Shown here piece after piece: positions 43,040 to 52,418 of a DNA stretch of 64,000 bases. A program made the position numbers and the translations under genes. The stretch comes from JAFEDN01 sp965651935. Its GTDB lineage: Bacteria > Pseudomonadota > Gammaproteobacteria > Coxiellales > Coxiellaceae. The first letter of the stretch is position 1; every line of letters begins with the position of its first letter. The notes under the pieces are model-generated. The model had not been told where the DNA came from, made no database searches, and was given only the letters and a program-made list of their open reading frames with translations. The DNA is taken from NCBI GenBank assembly GCA_965651935.1, contig CBFGTC010000001.1:1-64000 (forward strand), read 5' to 3'.

Positions 43040-45784
43040 TTAATAAATGCATAAAGAATTTGCTTTCATTTCCTTGAAAATTTTATTACTTAAATTGTTG
43101 TTAGAGTTTTTATTTAAATAATTTCTCACATTTCTTTCCGTTATTGTGGTATTACTGAAAACTTTTTTACCCATTTCACTTCGCAAAGTATTCTCAAAAA
43201 CTGAAAAGCGGCAATTCTGTTTATAATATCTTTTGAAGGTCTGAGAAAAATTTTCGTCAATGGCAGGTTTGCAACATTTCTGTAAGTCATCCAACAATAA
43301 AGTTAATTGATAGTATTGCCATTTTAGCGGCTGAATTTGTCTATATAAGTGACACTGCTTACGAAGCGAAGTCATTCCTCGTATATAAGCTTCTTGTTGT
43401 AAAAAATCTAATGTACATAAATATAAAACTTCTGAATCAACATTGTTCGTTAAAAATTGTATGATATTATCTAATTCATGTTTCCTTAATGTAAGATAAT
43501 CTTTAATTATTTTATGTTTAAATTTGACTATCAATTTAACTAAATTGACTGCCTTTTTATCGCATTTTACTAGTATATTTAACAATTCATCATAGACTAA
43601 ATCACACTTATCTAACAAAGTCACGGTTTTGGCAACCTCTTTGAGAGGAAAATTGCGGGAATGATTTTGATAGATGTTATCAATACAACATTGGTTTAAA
43701 TTCGACAAGAGAGTTAGCCCGAATGGGTTAAGTTGTTTATACCGCCTTTCCATTTCTCTAATTTGATTTTTTAGCAGGTAACTTTCTAAAGGTGAAGTTT
43801 TTAAAAAATGCATTTGTTGCGGAGCGCTTAATAGACATAAAAATAAAACATTTTTTTGCTGCTGATCCGCGGCCAAAATTTTCGATATTATGTCAAAGTT
43901 ATCTTGCAGTAATAATCCAAAATTCCTCAAAGCTGCAGGATGTCGCCCAATTTTTTCTATTATTGTCGCTATAGCAAATACTAATTTGCCGTTTTTTTCT
44001 AATATATCTAGCGTTTCGTCAGTTAAAAAATTTTCAGTGATTAAAAAACTCATTGCATCAATATTTCTCGGAGACAAAACACTTTCGCCGCTATTGGCTG
44101 CATTTGTATTTCTCGTAAGAGATGAGTTTTCAGTCTGGATTTGAGTAATGGGCAAAAATTCTAGTCGGGTATGAGGATATTGAGTTAATATAAAAGAGAT
44201 CACTTTTATGCGAAAATATCGATTAGCCAGCTTCAATACATCCCCTATCTTTCTAGAACCGATGATTTTAGCTTCAATTAATTCAATCGCAACATTATCA
44301 TGTCCCCGACGAAGAGCAATATCTAAAGTATCATCATTCCATAAATCAGGAGGACGAATTTGATGCTTAATTAAATACCTTACAATATCTAATTGACCGT
44401 TTTTTGCTGCCATAAATAATGCGTGATGGCTCGGATTATAAGTATAAGAGTATTGCAACAATTCAGGGTACTTATGAAATAGCAGCTTTACTAACTTAAG
44501 ATCACCTTTTTGTATGGTTGCTTCATAAAGTATTCTTAAATCATCAATAGTAAACTGATTTATCGCAACATTCACGTTATTTTCGATCAATAATGCAATC
44601 AAGGAATGACGAGTCGTTAAATCGTTACAACAAAGCGCCATATAGAGTGAATGGTTTTTTATCCAGCCATCGATATTCAGATCAGCCTTGGGACTTCTTT
44701 CCGCCGAGAGTAAATATTTAGCTATATTAAAATGCCTCGCTTGCATGGCGAAGGATAAAGGAGACAATTTTTCCAGAATCGATAATTCATTAATTAAATG
44801 AGGATCATGCTTAAGCAGTACCATTACGACATTCAAATGACCGTTGATTGCCGCCACATGGATAGGAAAATTAAAAGAATCATTTTCAATATGAATATCT
44901 GCGCCTTGGTCTAATAATAGTTTAACGATACGATGGTATCCATTAGAAGCGGCATAATAAAGTGCCGTTTCACGGGTTAGCGATTGCGCATTAATCCTAG
45001 CACCGTTTTGTAACAAATAGTTTACCATGTCTGCGTTACCCGTGGATGCAGCAATATGTAATACTGTCTGAAACCGTATGTCATAACTATGGATCAAGGC
45101 AGGATATTTGCTTATTAAAAGCTGAACAACATCCCATTGATTTTGTTTAGCCGCCAAGTGAATCGAGTAACATCGTTTTTCATGAATAGGAAAGTAAACT
45201 TCATTTGCAGTGACACCCTGATTTAATAATTGTTCAAAGACTTCTATATTCTGGCGGCAGACCAAGGCCCAATAAATCTCATTACGATGCGCTGAAGCAT
45301 CCACGACCGCATCTGGGTGAATCGCGTAATAATTCTCATAGAATTCTAGCATGGCATTAAAAAGCCAATCCAGCAAAGCTGGGTTAATTTGCGCGAGTAT
45401 CCAATCGCAAAGCGATCTGTGGCAGCTATCTTTCGAATCTAACTCGGATAAAGAAAGCGGGAGTTGTTTATGGAGTTGACGGAGTTTGCCCAGATCCCCG
45501 TCTTTTACTGCAGAAAATAATTTTCTTATCCGAGAAGAGAAAAGGGAGTGATATTCTTTCATCGACGTTTCACGAAATTGGTGATACCAATCGATTAATT
45601 TTTCATCTTTTAATTCTCTAAAGCTTGCGGGAAAATGATGTTTAAGCTTTTGCTTCCAAAAATATGAGTTTTTACTAAAAAATGAAGTTTGTTTACTTAT
45701 TCCAGCAGTCTGAGCTAACTCATCTGTAGAGAGAGCTTCACATATTTTAATTAATACATCCTCAGGCAAGTGTGTTAATCGCAT
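43040..45784 (-). CDS. F-box and ankyrin-repeat protein, candidate secreted effector
   Basis: This 914-residue protein has no signal peptide. Residues about 3-50 read as an F-box (THLPEDVLIKICEALSTDEL, then a YFWKQKLKHHFP end), a eukaryotic module that binds Skp1 of SCF ubiquitin ligases. Ankyrin repeats follow: clear units at about 200-365 (IHLAAKQNQWDVVQLLI, LHIAASTGNADMVNYLL, LYYAASNGYHRIVKLLL, IHVAAINGHLNVVMVLL) and another group at 445-500 (LFMAAKNGQLDIVRYLI). The rest (500-914) is Lys/Asn/Leu-rich with no recognised domain. Legionella secretes F-box/ankyrin proteins through Dot/Icm to hijack host ubiquitination, so the same is likely here. Secretion itself is not shown by the sequence. 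Confidence 0.88.
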   Translation of the reverse strand: MRLTHLPEDVLIKICEALSTDELAQTAGISKQTSFFSKNSYFWKQKLKHHFPASFRELKDEKLIDWYHQFRETSMKEYHSLFSSRIRKLFSAVKDGDLGKLRQLHKQLPLSLSELDSKDSCHRSLCDWILAQINPALLDWLFNAMLEFYENYYAIHPDAVVDASAHRNEIYWALVCRQNIEVFEQLLNQGVTANEVYFPIHEKRCYSIHLAAKQNQWDVVQLLISKYPALIHSYDIRFQTVLHIAASTGNADMVNYLLQNGARINAQSLTRETALYYAASNGYHRIVKLLLDQGADIHIENDSFNFPIHVAAINGHLNVVMVLLKHDPHLINELSILEKLSPLSFAMQARHFNIAKYLLSAERSPKADLNIDGWIKNHSLYMALCCNDLTTRHSLIALLIENNVNVAINQFTIDDLRILYEATIQKGDLKLVKLLFHKYPELLQYSYTYNPSHHALFMAAKNGQLDIVRYLIKHQIRPPDLWNDDTLDIALRRGHDNVAIELIEAKIIGSRKIGDVLKLANRYFRIKVISFILTQYPHTRLEFLPITQIQTENSSLTRNTNAANSGESVLSPRNIDAMSFLITENFLTDETLDILEKNGKLVFAIATIIEKIGRHPAALRNFGLLLQDNFDIISKILAADQQQKNVLFLCLLSAPQQMHFLKTSPLESYLLKNQIREMERRYKQLNPFGLTLLSNLNQCCIDNIYQNHSRNFPLKEVAKTVTLLDKCDLVYDELLNILVKCDKKAVNLVKLIVKFKHKIIKDYLTLRKHELDNIIQFLTNNVDSEVLYLCTLDFLQQEAYIRGMTSLRKQCHLYRQIQPLKWQYYQLTLLLDDLQKCCKPAIDENFSQTFKRYYKQNCRFSVFENTLRSEMGKKVFSNTTITERNVRNYLNKNSNNNLSNKIFKEMKANSLCIY

Positions 45785-46075
45785 ATTGCATTATCTCTTG
45801 GTTAATTTATCCTCAGCGAAGGCATTCAATAGCCGGTAATGGCTGCCTCTATTAAGCCTCGTTAAATTAGTATGTAAGCTACGGTCAAGCTCGTCAATTA
45901 TGTCAAATTTTGTTGAACCAAGCTAATTATAATGTATTTAAAATTTTAACAATATCAATGAGATATTGAGGCTTTGCGTAAATATTCGATAATCCCGTAG
46001 TCGTGAAGCTACGAAATTACCGGATAATTACATTTTTCTGGCATTGCCAAAAGGCGGTTACCGATGATGAATGTT
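45785..46075. other. 291-base intergenic region upstream of the F-box/ankyrin gene
   Basis: Contains a minus-strand TATAAT (45931-45926) without a convincing -35, about 140 bases before the F-box gene. A small stem, CGTAG/CTACG with loop TCGTGAAG (45996-46013), is flanked by further imperfect pairing. AT-rich, no coding potential seen. Confidence 0.4.
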
Positions 46076-46600
46076 TCAGATTTTGATGGTCTGCCCTTGC
46101 CCATCTCTCTCACGCAGGGTCGAGGCTACAGACCTGACTATGCATTTTAAGTGGTACATGGATCTTTGATAAATATTATCGATGGTTTTTTCGGGTGTAA
46201 TTACTATCTGATAAGAAAAGGGTGATTGCTGATCTTGCATCGGGATCAAATTCGTTAAGTAGCAGGGTCCTAAATTATTGTAATCTAAATCTAAATCGCC
46301 GCAATCACCTTGTCCGGTAATCTCAAAATCAGTAAATGTATGGACGGAGCCATCATTAGGTAATGGGGGCGCCGTAATGATTTCACGGGAATTATTCACC
46401 AATACCGGCCCGCTATAATATTCTATATCACTTCCCGCAGCGTATTTGTAATTAAAACTAAATTGCGTTGCCCCAGTTGAGTTCTGGCATAATCGAGCCG
46501 GATCAGAAAATATAATATTAATACTGGGAGTTTGCGCCAGCGCTAAGCTCTGTTGAAAGAAACTCACCACCATTGCGCCAGTTAAGATAAGATTTTTCAT
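46076..46600 (-). CDS. Small exported protein of unknown function
   Basis: This 174-residue protein has a signal peptide at about 1-22 (LILTGAMVVSFFQQSLALAQ, cleavage after ALA). The mature part has several Cys residues (near 38, 99, 112 and 152) that could form disulfides, and predicted beta structure (FSFNYKYAAGSDIEYYSGPVL). I do not recognise a family. AGGAG precedes the ATG at good spacing. It stands alone between the F-box/ankyrin gene and the MscS gene on the same strand. It is likely periplasmic or secreted. Confidence 0.75.
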   Translation of the reverse strand: MKNLILTGAMVVSFFQQSLALAQTPSINIIFSDPARLCQNSTGATQFSFNYKYAAGSDIEYYSGPVLVNNSREIITAPPLPNDGSVHTFTDFEITGQGDCGDLDLDYNNLGPCYLTNLIPMQDQQSPFSYQIVITPEKTIDNIYQRSMYHLKCIVRSVASTLRERDGQGQTIKI

Positions 46601-46622
46601 GATGTTCTCCTGTTTTGTTTTC

Positions 46623-46681
46623 GGAATGAGACGGGTAGAATCACTTTTCTCCCCATTTTAAACCCCATTACGTAGAGTCAA
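46623..46681. repeat. Diverged relative of intergenic repeat family A
   Basis: GAATC, then TCTCCCC, TTTAAACCCCATTACGTA and GTCAA occur in the same order and spacing as in 54747-54790 (GAATC, TCTTCCC, TTCAAACCCCATCGCATA, GTCAA). The match is imperfect, suggesting an old mobile or REP-like element. Confidence 0.4.
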
Positions 46682-46721
46682 ACATCATAAAATGGAATTG
46701 CGGCTGAATTAATACCGTAAT

Positions 46722-48827
46722 TTAATTGAATTTTTCTTTATTGTTATTGTCAAAAAAAACGATAGAGTGGGGAAATGGAATCCGAATATTGAGCTCATCA
46801 AATTTTTGTTTGATGCGGCGATTAAATTCGCGACCTACTTGCCACTGCATACCGGGTTTCGTTTTAATCCGAGTACGAACTATTACCGCCGACTCAGCAA
46901 ATCTATCTAACCCTATCATTTCAAGTGGCTCTAGTATTAAATGGCCAAAATAATTATCTTTTTGCATTTGCGCTGCGATTCGACCTAAGATCGCCATTAC
47001 CTCTTCGACACTTTCTTGGTAATCCACGCTTAGATCTAAGAGATAATAAGAATATTCTTTGGTCATATTGCTCACCGTGACGATGGTATTATAAGGGATA
47101 ATATGAACTACTCCTGCTGCATCGCGCAATCGCACGGTTCGTAATGTAATTGCTTCCACGACACCAGAATTATCACCTATCCTAACTACATCTCCTACAG
47201 CAATCTGATCTTCTAATAACATAAAAAAGCCGGTTATTAAATCTTGTACCAATTTTTGTGAACCAAAGCTGATGGCCAAACCCACTACCCCTACACCAGC
47301 CAATAAAGGAGCGATGCTAATTCCAAATTGCGACAAAACCATCAAACAGGCGATAAGGAATAAAGCGGCAAATATCGTTTTACGCGCTACCGTCAATAAA
47401 GTATGGGTGCGCCCACTTTCAATAGCCACACGGTCTTTGCCTTTGGTTAGAGAAAGCTCAATTAAACTATTACTGAGTTCCCATATAAACATGCTGATTA
47501 ATATGATAAATATAATCACCACGATTTTTACAATGATGATATCTTTCAGGGCCGGAGAAACCAATAGAATGGCGCCACCGCTCCAAATTTTAATGATTAA
47601 TAATGCTAAGGTGATGTAAATAAAAAATCGTAAAGCCACGTCCAGAATTCGACGATAACGTTTAACGCGCTTTTCAAATCCGGGCAAACGCCGGCGAAAA
47701 GTCTGATTAATGGTAAATTCACGGTTAAAATAATAATTTAAAAAACGAACTGTGCGAATAGCAATAAAAATCAGAATAAAGCTTAAGATTGTGCTTTTTA
47801 ATACGAACCAAAAATAATGATTAGACTGGACTAGCCAGACTAAATATAACAGAAAAAGATAAACCACTCCTACGACGCGAATGCCTGTTTCTAAATGCAT
47901 CAATTTTTCAGGAGGCATTTTTTTAATTTTTCGAATGGGTAAAATTTTAATTAATTGCCAACGCGTGTGAATGATAAACCGTACTAGCACAATCACGACT
48001 AAAAATCCCAATAATTTTGCTAAAAAATCACAAACTGGCGGATCCATTCCCAAGTACAAGGCCGTTTGCAAAATAAAATATCCATAAACGATTAACGATG
48101 TGATAGTATGTAATATTCTTTTTAATCCGGGATAGTTAGCAATTCCCAGCAAACAGATAGTATAAAAACTTTCCACAAAATTAACGATGACAAATGCACA
48201 GATCCATGCCAGTAAAACCCATTGGGTTTTACTATCCGGCTTTAAAAAAAATAATGTTAAATAAGAAACCAGGGCAAACAAAATTATGGGCATCAGCGTG
48301 AGTATCCAAGCTGATCCAAGATATAATACGCGATGGAATAATCGGGCAGGCCTCGCTTGCAATAAGCGCTGATAATAAAATTGTAGAAATCCATGGACTA
48401 AATTAAAAATCAAGTAACCCAATCCCACTACGAGAAAACACTTTAGGAAAATTTCACTCCATTTCTTTCGCAATATCGGATCTTGCAATTGATTTTTAAG
48501 ATAATTTATCCAAGTTTGAGAGCGGTGCAGCTCAATGATCAATTGAGATGCGCCAAATTGCAGATTACTAATTGACTGGGATAGGTCTTCTAGGGTTTTG
48601 GCGGTTTGCGTTTTTTCGGTTGTTTGTGGGTATTGCTGTTTTGATAGCGCTTTTATTTGTTTTAACATTAAAGTTTGCGATGTGATTGCTTGATATTTTT
48701 GATTGACCTCGGCATTGGACGGAGGCGGTGCAGGCTCTTGCGCGAAAGCGATTCCTGGCACGCTTGCCATTAGCGCTGCTAAGAAAATGATTATTATAGT
48801 GACACGTAACCTGTGATAAAAATGCAT
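46722..48827 (-). CDS. Large MscS-family mechanosensitive channel
   Basis: This 701-residue protein is taken from the ATG at 48827; the 24 extra codons upstream are not plausible because a signal peptide (1 to about 27, ending GIAFA-QEP) starts at this ATG. A periplasmic segment rich in Gln and Pro (28-130) precedes about nine spans. The pore helix GVGVVGLAISFGSQKLVQDL lies near 525-544, the MscS beta domain with FFMLLEDQIAVGDVVRIGDNSG near 547-568, and the alpha/beta C-terminal cytoplasmic domain ends at about 690. It opens under membrane tension to release solutes in hypo-osmotic shock. Size and N-terminal domains place it with the MscK/YbdG-like larger forms, exact subfamily uncertain. Confidence 0.9.
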   Translation of the reverse strand: MHFYHRLRVTIIIIFLAALMASVPGIAFAQEPAPPPSNAEVNQKYQAITSQTLMLKQIKALSKQQYPQTTEKTQTAKTLEDLSQSISNLQFGASQLIIELHRSQTWINYLKNQLQDPILRKKWSEIFLKCFLVVGLGYLIFNLVHGFLQFYYQRLLQARPARLFHRVLYLGSAWILTLMPIILFALVSYLTLFFLKPDSKTQWVLLAWICAFVIVNFVESFYTICLLGIANYPGLKRILHTITSLIVYGYFILQTALYLGMDPPVCDFLAKLLGFLVVIVLVRFIIHTRWQLIKILPIRKIKKMPPEKLMHLETGIRVVGVVYLFLLYLVWLVQSNHYFWFVLKSTILSFILIFIAIRTVRFLNYYFNREFTINQTFRRRLPGFEKRVKRYRRILDVALRFFIYITLALLIIKIWSGGAILLVSPALKDIIIVKIVVIIFIILISMFIWELSNSLIELSLTKGKDRVAIESGRTHTLLTVARKTIFAALFLIACLMVLSQFGISIAPLLAGVGVVGLAISFGSQKLVQDLITGFFMLLEDQIAVGDVVRIGDNSGVVEAITLRTVRLRDAAGVVHIIPYNTIVTVSNMTKEYSYYLLDLSVDYQESVEEVMAILGRIAAQMQKDNYFGHLILEPLEMIGLDRFAESAVIVRTRIKTKPGMQWQVGREFNRRIKQKFDELNIRIPFPHSIVFFDNNNKEKFN

Positions 48828-48945
48828 AATATTGATTATTGTAGACTTTCTTTTCACCTGAATCCAGCCATTCCCCAATTTTTTGCTCAACTCAGTCAAT
48901 GCTTACGGTCGGATGGAGTAGACGTTAATTTCAGTGAAACTTTTT

Positions 48946-48990
48946 CCCCTACACAAGTGATTAACGAACTGAAATTCGTTTGTGTAGGGG
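48946..48990. promoter_or_regulatory. Strong stem-loop between pckG and the MscS gene
   Basis: CCCCTACACAA (48946-48956) pairs perfectly with TTGTGTAGGGG (48980-48990). Inside, ACGAA (48964-48968) pairs with TTCGT (48975-48979), leaving a CTGAAA loop and a 7-base bulge on one side. No T-run follows on the minus strand, where pckG ends (AAAAAG instead), so it may be an RNA-stability element or a weak terminator. Confidence 0.5.
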
Positions 48991-49001
48991 GGAGGATTGA
49001 T

Positions 49002-50819
49002 TTAGGATGAAGCCACAGTGGAAGTTTCAGCTCCACACTGGAAGTCTTCACACAAACGCGCAACAATTTGTTTAAACTCAGCAGGTAAATGCCGCCCAAA
49101 TTGATTAAAAAATTCGATATGTTGCCTAACTTCTTTGGCCCATTCGTCTTTGCGGATAGCCATCAATTCTTCAAATTGGGATGGGGTAAACCCCTCGAGG
49201 CCTTTCCAATTTAAATCTTTATATTGAGGTAATAATCCAATGGGTGTTTCTTTGGCCCCCGCACGCTGGGCTATACGATCTAATATCCATATTAAAGGCC
49301 GTAAGTTATCACTATAGCCCGGCCATAAATACTGGCCCTTATCATTTTTACGAAACCAATTCGTGCGAAAAATTTGAGGCGCCTGGGTTAATTTTGCTCC
49401 TAAATCCAACCAATGTTGAAAATAATCGCCCATGTTATAACCACAAAAGGGTAGCATCGCCATAGGATCATGGCGCAATACACCTAAAGCCCCTGCTGCC
49501 GCAGCGGTAGTTTCAGATGAAGTCGTGGCGGCCAAATAAACCCCGTGACGCCAATCCTCAGCTTGATAAACCAAAGGAACGGTTGTCGCTCGGCGGCCTC
49601 CAAAAATAATGGCGCTGATGGGCACTCCTTGAGGATTTTGCCACTCAGAATCAATAATGGGACATTGTTGAGCAGATACGGTGAACCGAGCATTGGCATG
49701 GGCTGCTTTACGGCCACAATCCGGAGTCCACTCTTGCGCTTGCCAATCCAACAATTTGGAAGGCGGTATTTCCGTCATACCTTCCCACCAAACATCTCCT
49801 TCCGGCGTCAGGGCGACGTTGGTAAAGATCGTATTAGCGCGAATCGTATCCATCATATTCGGATTGGTTTTATAAGAAGTTCCCGGAGCGACACCAAAAA
49901 ATCCAGCTTCAGGGTTAATGGCATAAAGACGGCCATCTTCTCCGGGTTGTAACCACGCGATATCATCACCCACCGTGGTTATCTTCCAATCCGACATTTC
50001 CGCTGGGGGGATTAGCATCGCAAAATTGGTTTTACCGCAAGAGCTGGGGAAAGCCGCCGTGAAATATTTTTTTTCGCCCGCTGGAGACTTTACGCCAGCA
50101 ATCAACATATGCTCAGCCAGCCAAGATTCGTCTCGACCTAATACCGAAGCAATTCGCAAAGCTAAACATTTTTTCCCTAATAAAGCATTGCCGCCATAAC
50201 CACTGCCAAAGGACCATATTTCTCGGTCTTCAGGGAACTGCACAATATATTTGTGCTCTTTATTACAAGGCCATCTGACGTCTTTTAGCCCTTCTTTTAA
50301 AGGCATCCCTACCGAATGTAAACATTTGACGAACTCGCCCTCACCTAATTTTTGCAAAGCAGCATCGCCCATGCGGGTCATGATTCGCATATTGACCACC
50401 ACATAGGCAGAATCCGTGATCTCAACTCCGAATCGGGAAATAGGCGAATCTAAGGGACCCATACAGAAAGGCACAACATAAAGCGTACGGCCTTTCATAC
50501 AACCCTGGAATAAACCATTAAGTGTGCGTTTCATTTCTTGTGGTTCACGCCAATTGTTGGTAGGCCCGGCGTCGCATTCTTTTTGACTGCAAATGAATGT
50601 GCAATCTTCTACACGTGCGACATCAGAGGGATCAGACAAGGCGAGATAACTATTAGGCCGCAATTGCGGATTCAGTTTGGTAAATACACCAGCGGTGACT
50701 AGCTCGGCGCAAAGGCGTTCATTTTCTTCATCCGACCCATTGCACCAATAAATTGATTCAGGTTCACATAACTCAACAACTTGCTCTACCCATGCTTGCA
50801 GTTTTTTATTTTTAACCAC
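49002..50819 (-). CDS. pckG: Phosphoenolpyruvate carboxykinase (GTP)
   Basis: This cytosolic gluconeogenic enzyme converts oxaloacetate plus GTP to phosphoenolpyruvate. The protein is 605 residues, typical of the GTP class and unrelated in sequence to the ATP-type of E. coli. The kinase-1a/P-loop segment FPSSCGKTNFAML (near 255-267) includes the hyper-reactive Cys. GDDIAWL (near 283-289) is the metal-binding kinase-2 region, YGGNALLGKKCLALRIA is near 209-225, and FGGRRATTVPLV is near 390-401. It suits growth on amino acids, as in Legionella and Coxiella. Monocistronic as far as visible. Confidence 0.97.
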   Translation of the reverse strand: MVKNKKLQAWVEQVVELCEPESIYWCNGSDEENERLCAELVTAGVFTKLNPQLRPNSYLALSDPSDVARVEDCTFICSQKECDAGPTNNWREPQEMKRTLNGLFQGCMKGRTLYVVPFCMGPLDSPISRFGVEITDSAYVVVNMRIMTRMGDAALQKLGEGEFVKCLHSVGMPLKEGLKDVRWPCNKEHKYIVQFPEDREIWSFGSGYGGNALLGKKCLALRIASVLGRDESWLAEHMLIAGVKSPAGEKKYFTAAFPSSCGKTNFAMLIPPAEMSDWKITTVGDDIAWLQPGEDGRLYAINPEAGFFGVAPGTSYKTNPNMMDTIRANTIFTNVALTPEGDVWWEGMTEIPPSKLLDWQAQEWTPDCGRKAAHANARFTVSAQQCPIIDSEWQNPQGVPISAIIFGGRRATTVPLVYQAEDWRHGVYLAATTSSETTAAAAGALGVLRHDPMAMLPFCGYNMGDYFQHWLDLGAKLTQAPQIFRTNWFRKNDKGQYLWPGYSDNLRPLIWILDRIAQRAGAKETPIGLLPQYKDLNWKGLEGFTPSQFEELMAIRKDEWAKEVRQHIEFFNQFGRHLPAEFKQIVARLCEDFQCGAETSTVASS

Positions 50820-50848
50820 TTGCTGCCTCCTGTTTCAAAGCAAATATA

Positions 50849-52357
50849 TTAACTCAGGCTTGCTTTACCTGCAATTCCTTTTTCGAGACCAAATACCACG
50901 CCAAGGTATGTCGACATAAGGATAATGTGCAGAATAATATTCATGTATAAATTTGGCGTAACGATTACATAAGACACCAAAATTAATACCCAAGCCAATG
51001 CAATGTATGCGCTACTATGCCAATTTTTATAAGGGATGGGATAATATCTTTGCCCTATACTATAACAAACCACCGCCATCAAAAAATAACAAAGTAACGA
51101 GGCCCAGCTGCTTCCCAAATAACCACCAATAGGAATTAAAATAAAGTTTAAAATAATTGTGGTGATTGCACCGCCAATGGTAATAATAGTGCCATAATAG
51201 GTACGGTCAGTTAATTTAAACCACACTGAATAATTATAATAAACCCCGAGAAATAAATAACCCATCAATAGAATCGGCACGACTTGCAACCCTTGAAAAT
51301 AAGCTGTCCCGCCTAACAAATATTTTAAGACATCCATATTGATCGTTATTGCCAATAAAATAAAACTGCACGCGGCAATAAAGATATGATTTACACGGGC
51401 AAACAATTCCGGCGAATTTCTATCTTGAGCATGGGAGAAAAAAAAGGGTTCCGCGGCAAATCGAAAAGCTTGAATGGCAATGCTCATAAATACCGCATAT
51501 TTATAACAAGCTGAAAATACTCCCAAAGCCCAAAGCGAACTTTGACCCGGATAAAAATCTTTTGGCAACCACCACACTAATGTCCAACGGCTGAACATTT
51601 CAGTAATCATTCCGGCTAAGCCGGTAATCATAATAGGGTAGGCATAATTTAACATGGAAGGCAGCACCTCTTTATCGAACACGGGGCGCCAATTCCAAAA
51701 AATTTTGATGAAAAAAAACAGATAAAATAAATTCGCTATTAAGTTAGCGATAAAAACATATCCAATGCCATTGCCATGGGCCGTATGTTGAATAAAAATG
51801 GAAATTTCAGCAAAATCGAAAGAGATATGATGAGTCGTCAGCCAAAAATGAAATAAAAAAAAGTAGAGATTCATGGTGACGAGAATGAATACATTGATAA
51901 TTTTCGCCAAAGAAAATAGCAGTGGTTTTCGTTCAATCCGCAATTTGGCAAAAGGGATTGCCACAACGGCATCAATGAACATAATAATCGCCAACAAAAT
52001 AATATAATGAGCTCTGCCAGGGATATCTAAAAACGCTGCCAGGGGTTTGGCGAATAAGATGAAAATGGATGACAAGCTAGCGCTGATGAGTAATACCGCG
52101 GTTTGCGCCATATTGAATACGCGTTGTGGTTGAGCGTTTTCTTTAGTGGCAAAGCGAAAATAAGCTGTTTCCATACCGAAACTGTAAACCACATTTAAGA
52201 AGCCCACAAAAATATACAAATAACTGATAATGCCATAGGCCGCAGGGTCAAATATCCGAGTATGAAGAGGAAATAATAAAAAATTCAAAACTCGGGGGAC
52301 GATACTACCAAAACCATATATCGCCGTTTCACCTGCTAATTTTTTTATTTTAGACAT
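50849..52357 (-). CDS. Polysaccharide/oligosaccharide flippase (MOP superfamily)
   Basis: This 502-residue integral membrane protein has about 12-14 spans throughout. The N-terminal AGETAIYGFGSIVPRVLNFLLFPLHTR and RIFDPAAYGIISYLY segments are typical of Wzx/RfbX-like flippases that move undecaprenyl-linked oligosaccharides across the inner membrane. No associated polymerase or glycosyltransferase cluster is next to it, so the glycan is unknown. It lies 29 bases before (downstream of) nothing coupled: pckG begins further along the same strand, and an RlmM-like gene lies upstream by 61 bases. MATE-type or lipid II flippase functions are alternatives within the superfamily. Confidence 0.86.
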   Translation of the reverse strand: MSKIKKLAGETAIYGFGSIVPRVLNFLLFPLHTRIFDPAAYGIISYLYIFVGFLNVVYSFGMETAYFRFATKENAQPQRVFNMAQTAVLLISASLSSIFILFAKPLAAFLDIPGRAHYIILLAIIMFIDAVVAIPFAKLRIERKPLLFSLAKIINVFILVTMNLYFFLFHFWLTTHHISFDFAEISIFIQHTAHGNGIGYVFIANLIANLFYLFFFIKIFWNWRPVFDKEVLPSMLNYAYPIMITGLAGMITEMFSRWTLVWWLPKDFYPGQSSLWALGVFSACYKYAVFMSIAIQAFRFAAEPFFFSHAQDRNSPELFARVNHIFIAACSFILLAITINMDVLKYLLGGTAYFQGLQVVPILLMGYLFLGVYYNYSVWFKLTDRTYYGTIITIGGAITTIILNFILIPIGGYLGSSWASLLCYFLMAVVCYSIGQRYYPIPYKNWHSSAYIALAWVLILVSYVIVTPNLYMNIILHIILMSTYLGVVFGLEKGIAGKASLS

Positions 52358-52418
52358 AGTACTCCGTAGTTAATCCGGGATTATAACAGGATCTCTGACT
52401 TGGCTAAACATAGGCTGG

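Noticed and set aside
43040..43060. C-terminal prenylation (CaaX) motif on the F-box/ankyrin protein
   Set aside because: The chain ends Leu-Cys-Ile-Tyr, with Cys third from the end rather than fourth, so it is not a CaaX box.
45773..45784. PmrA-type box upstream of the F-box/ankyrin gene
   Set aside because: The TTAA motifs near 45852 and 45862 are ten rather than eleven bases apart and do not match the consensus flanks.
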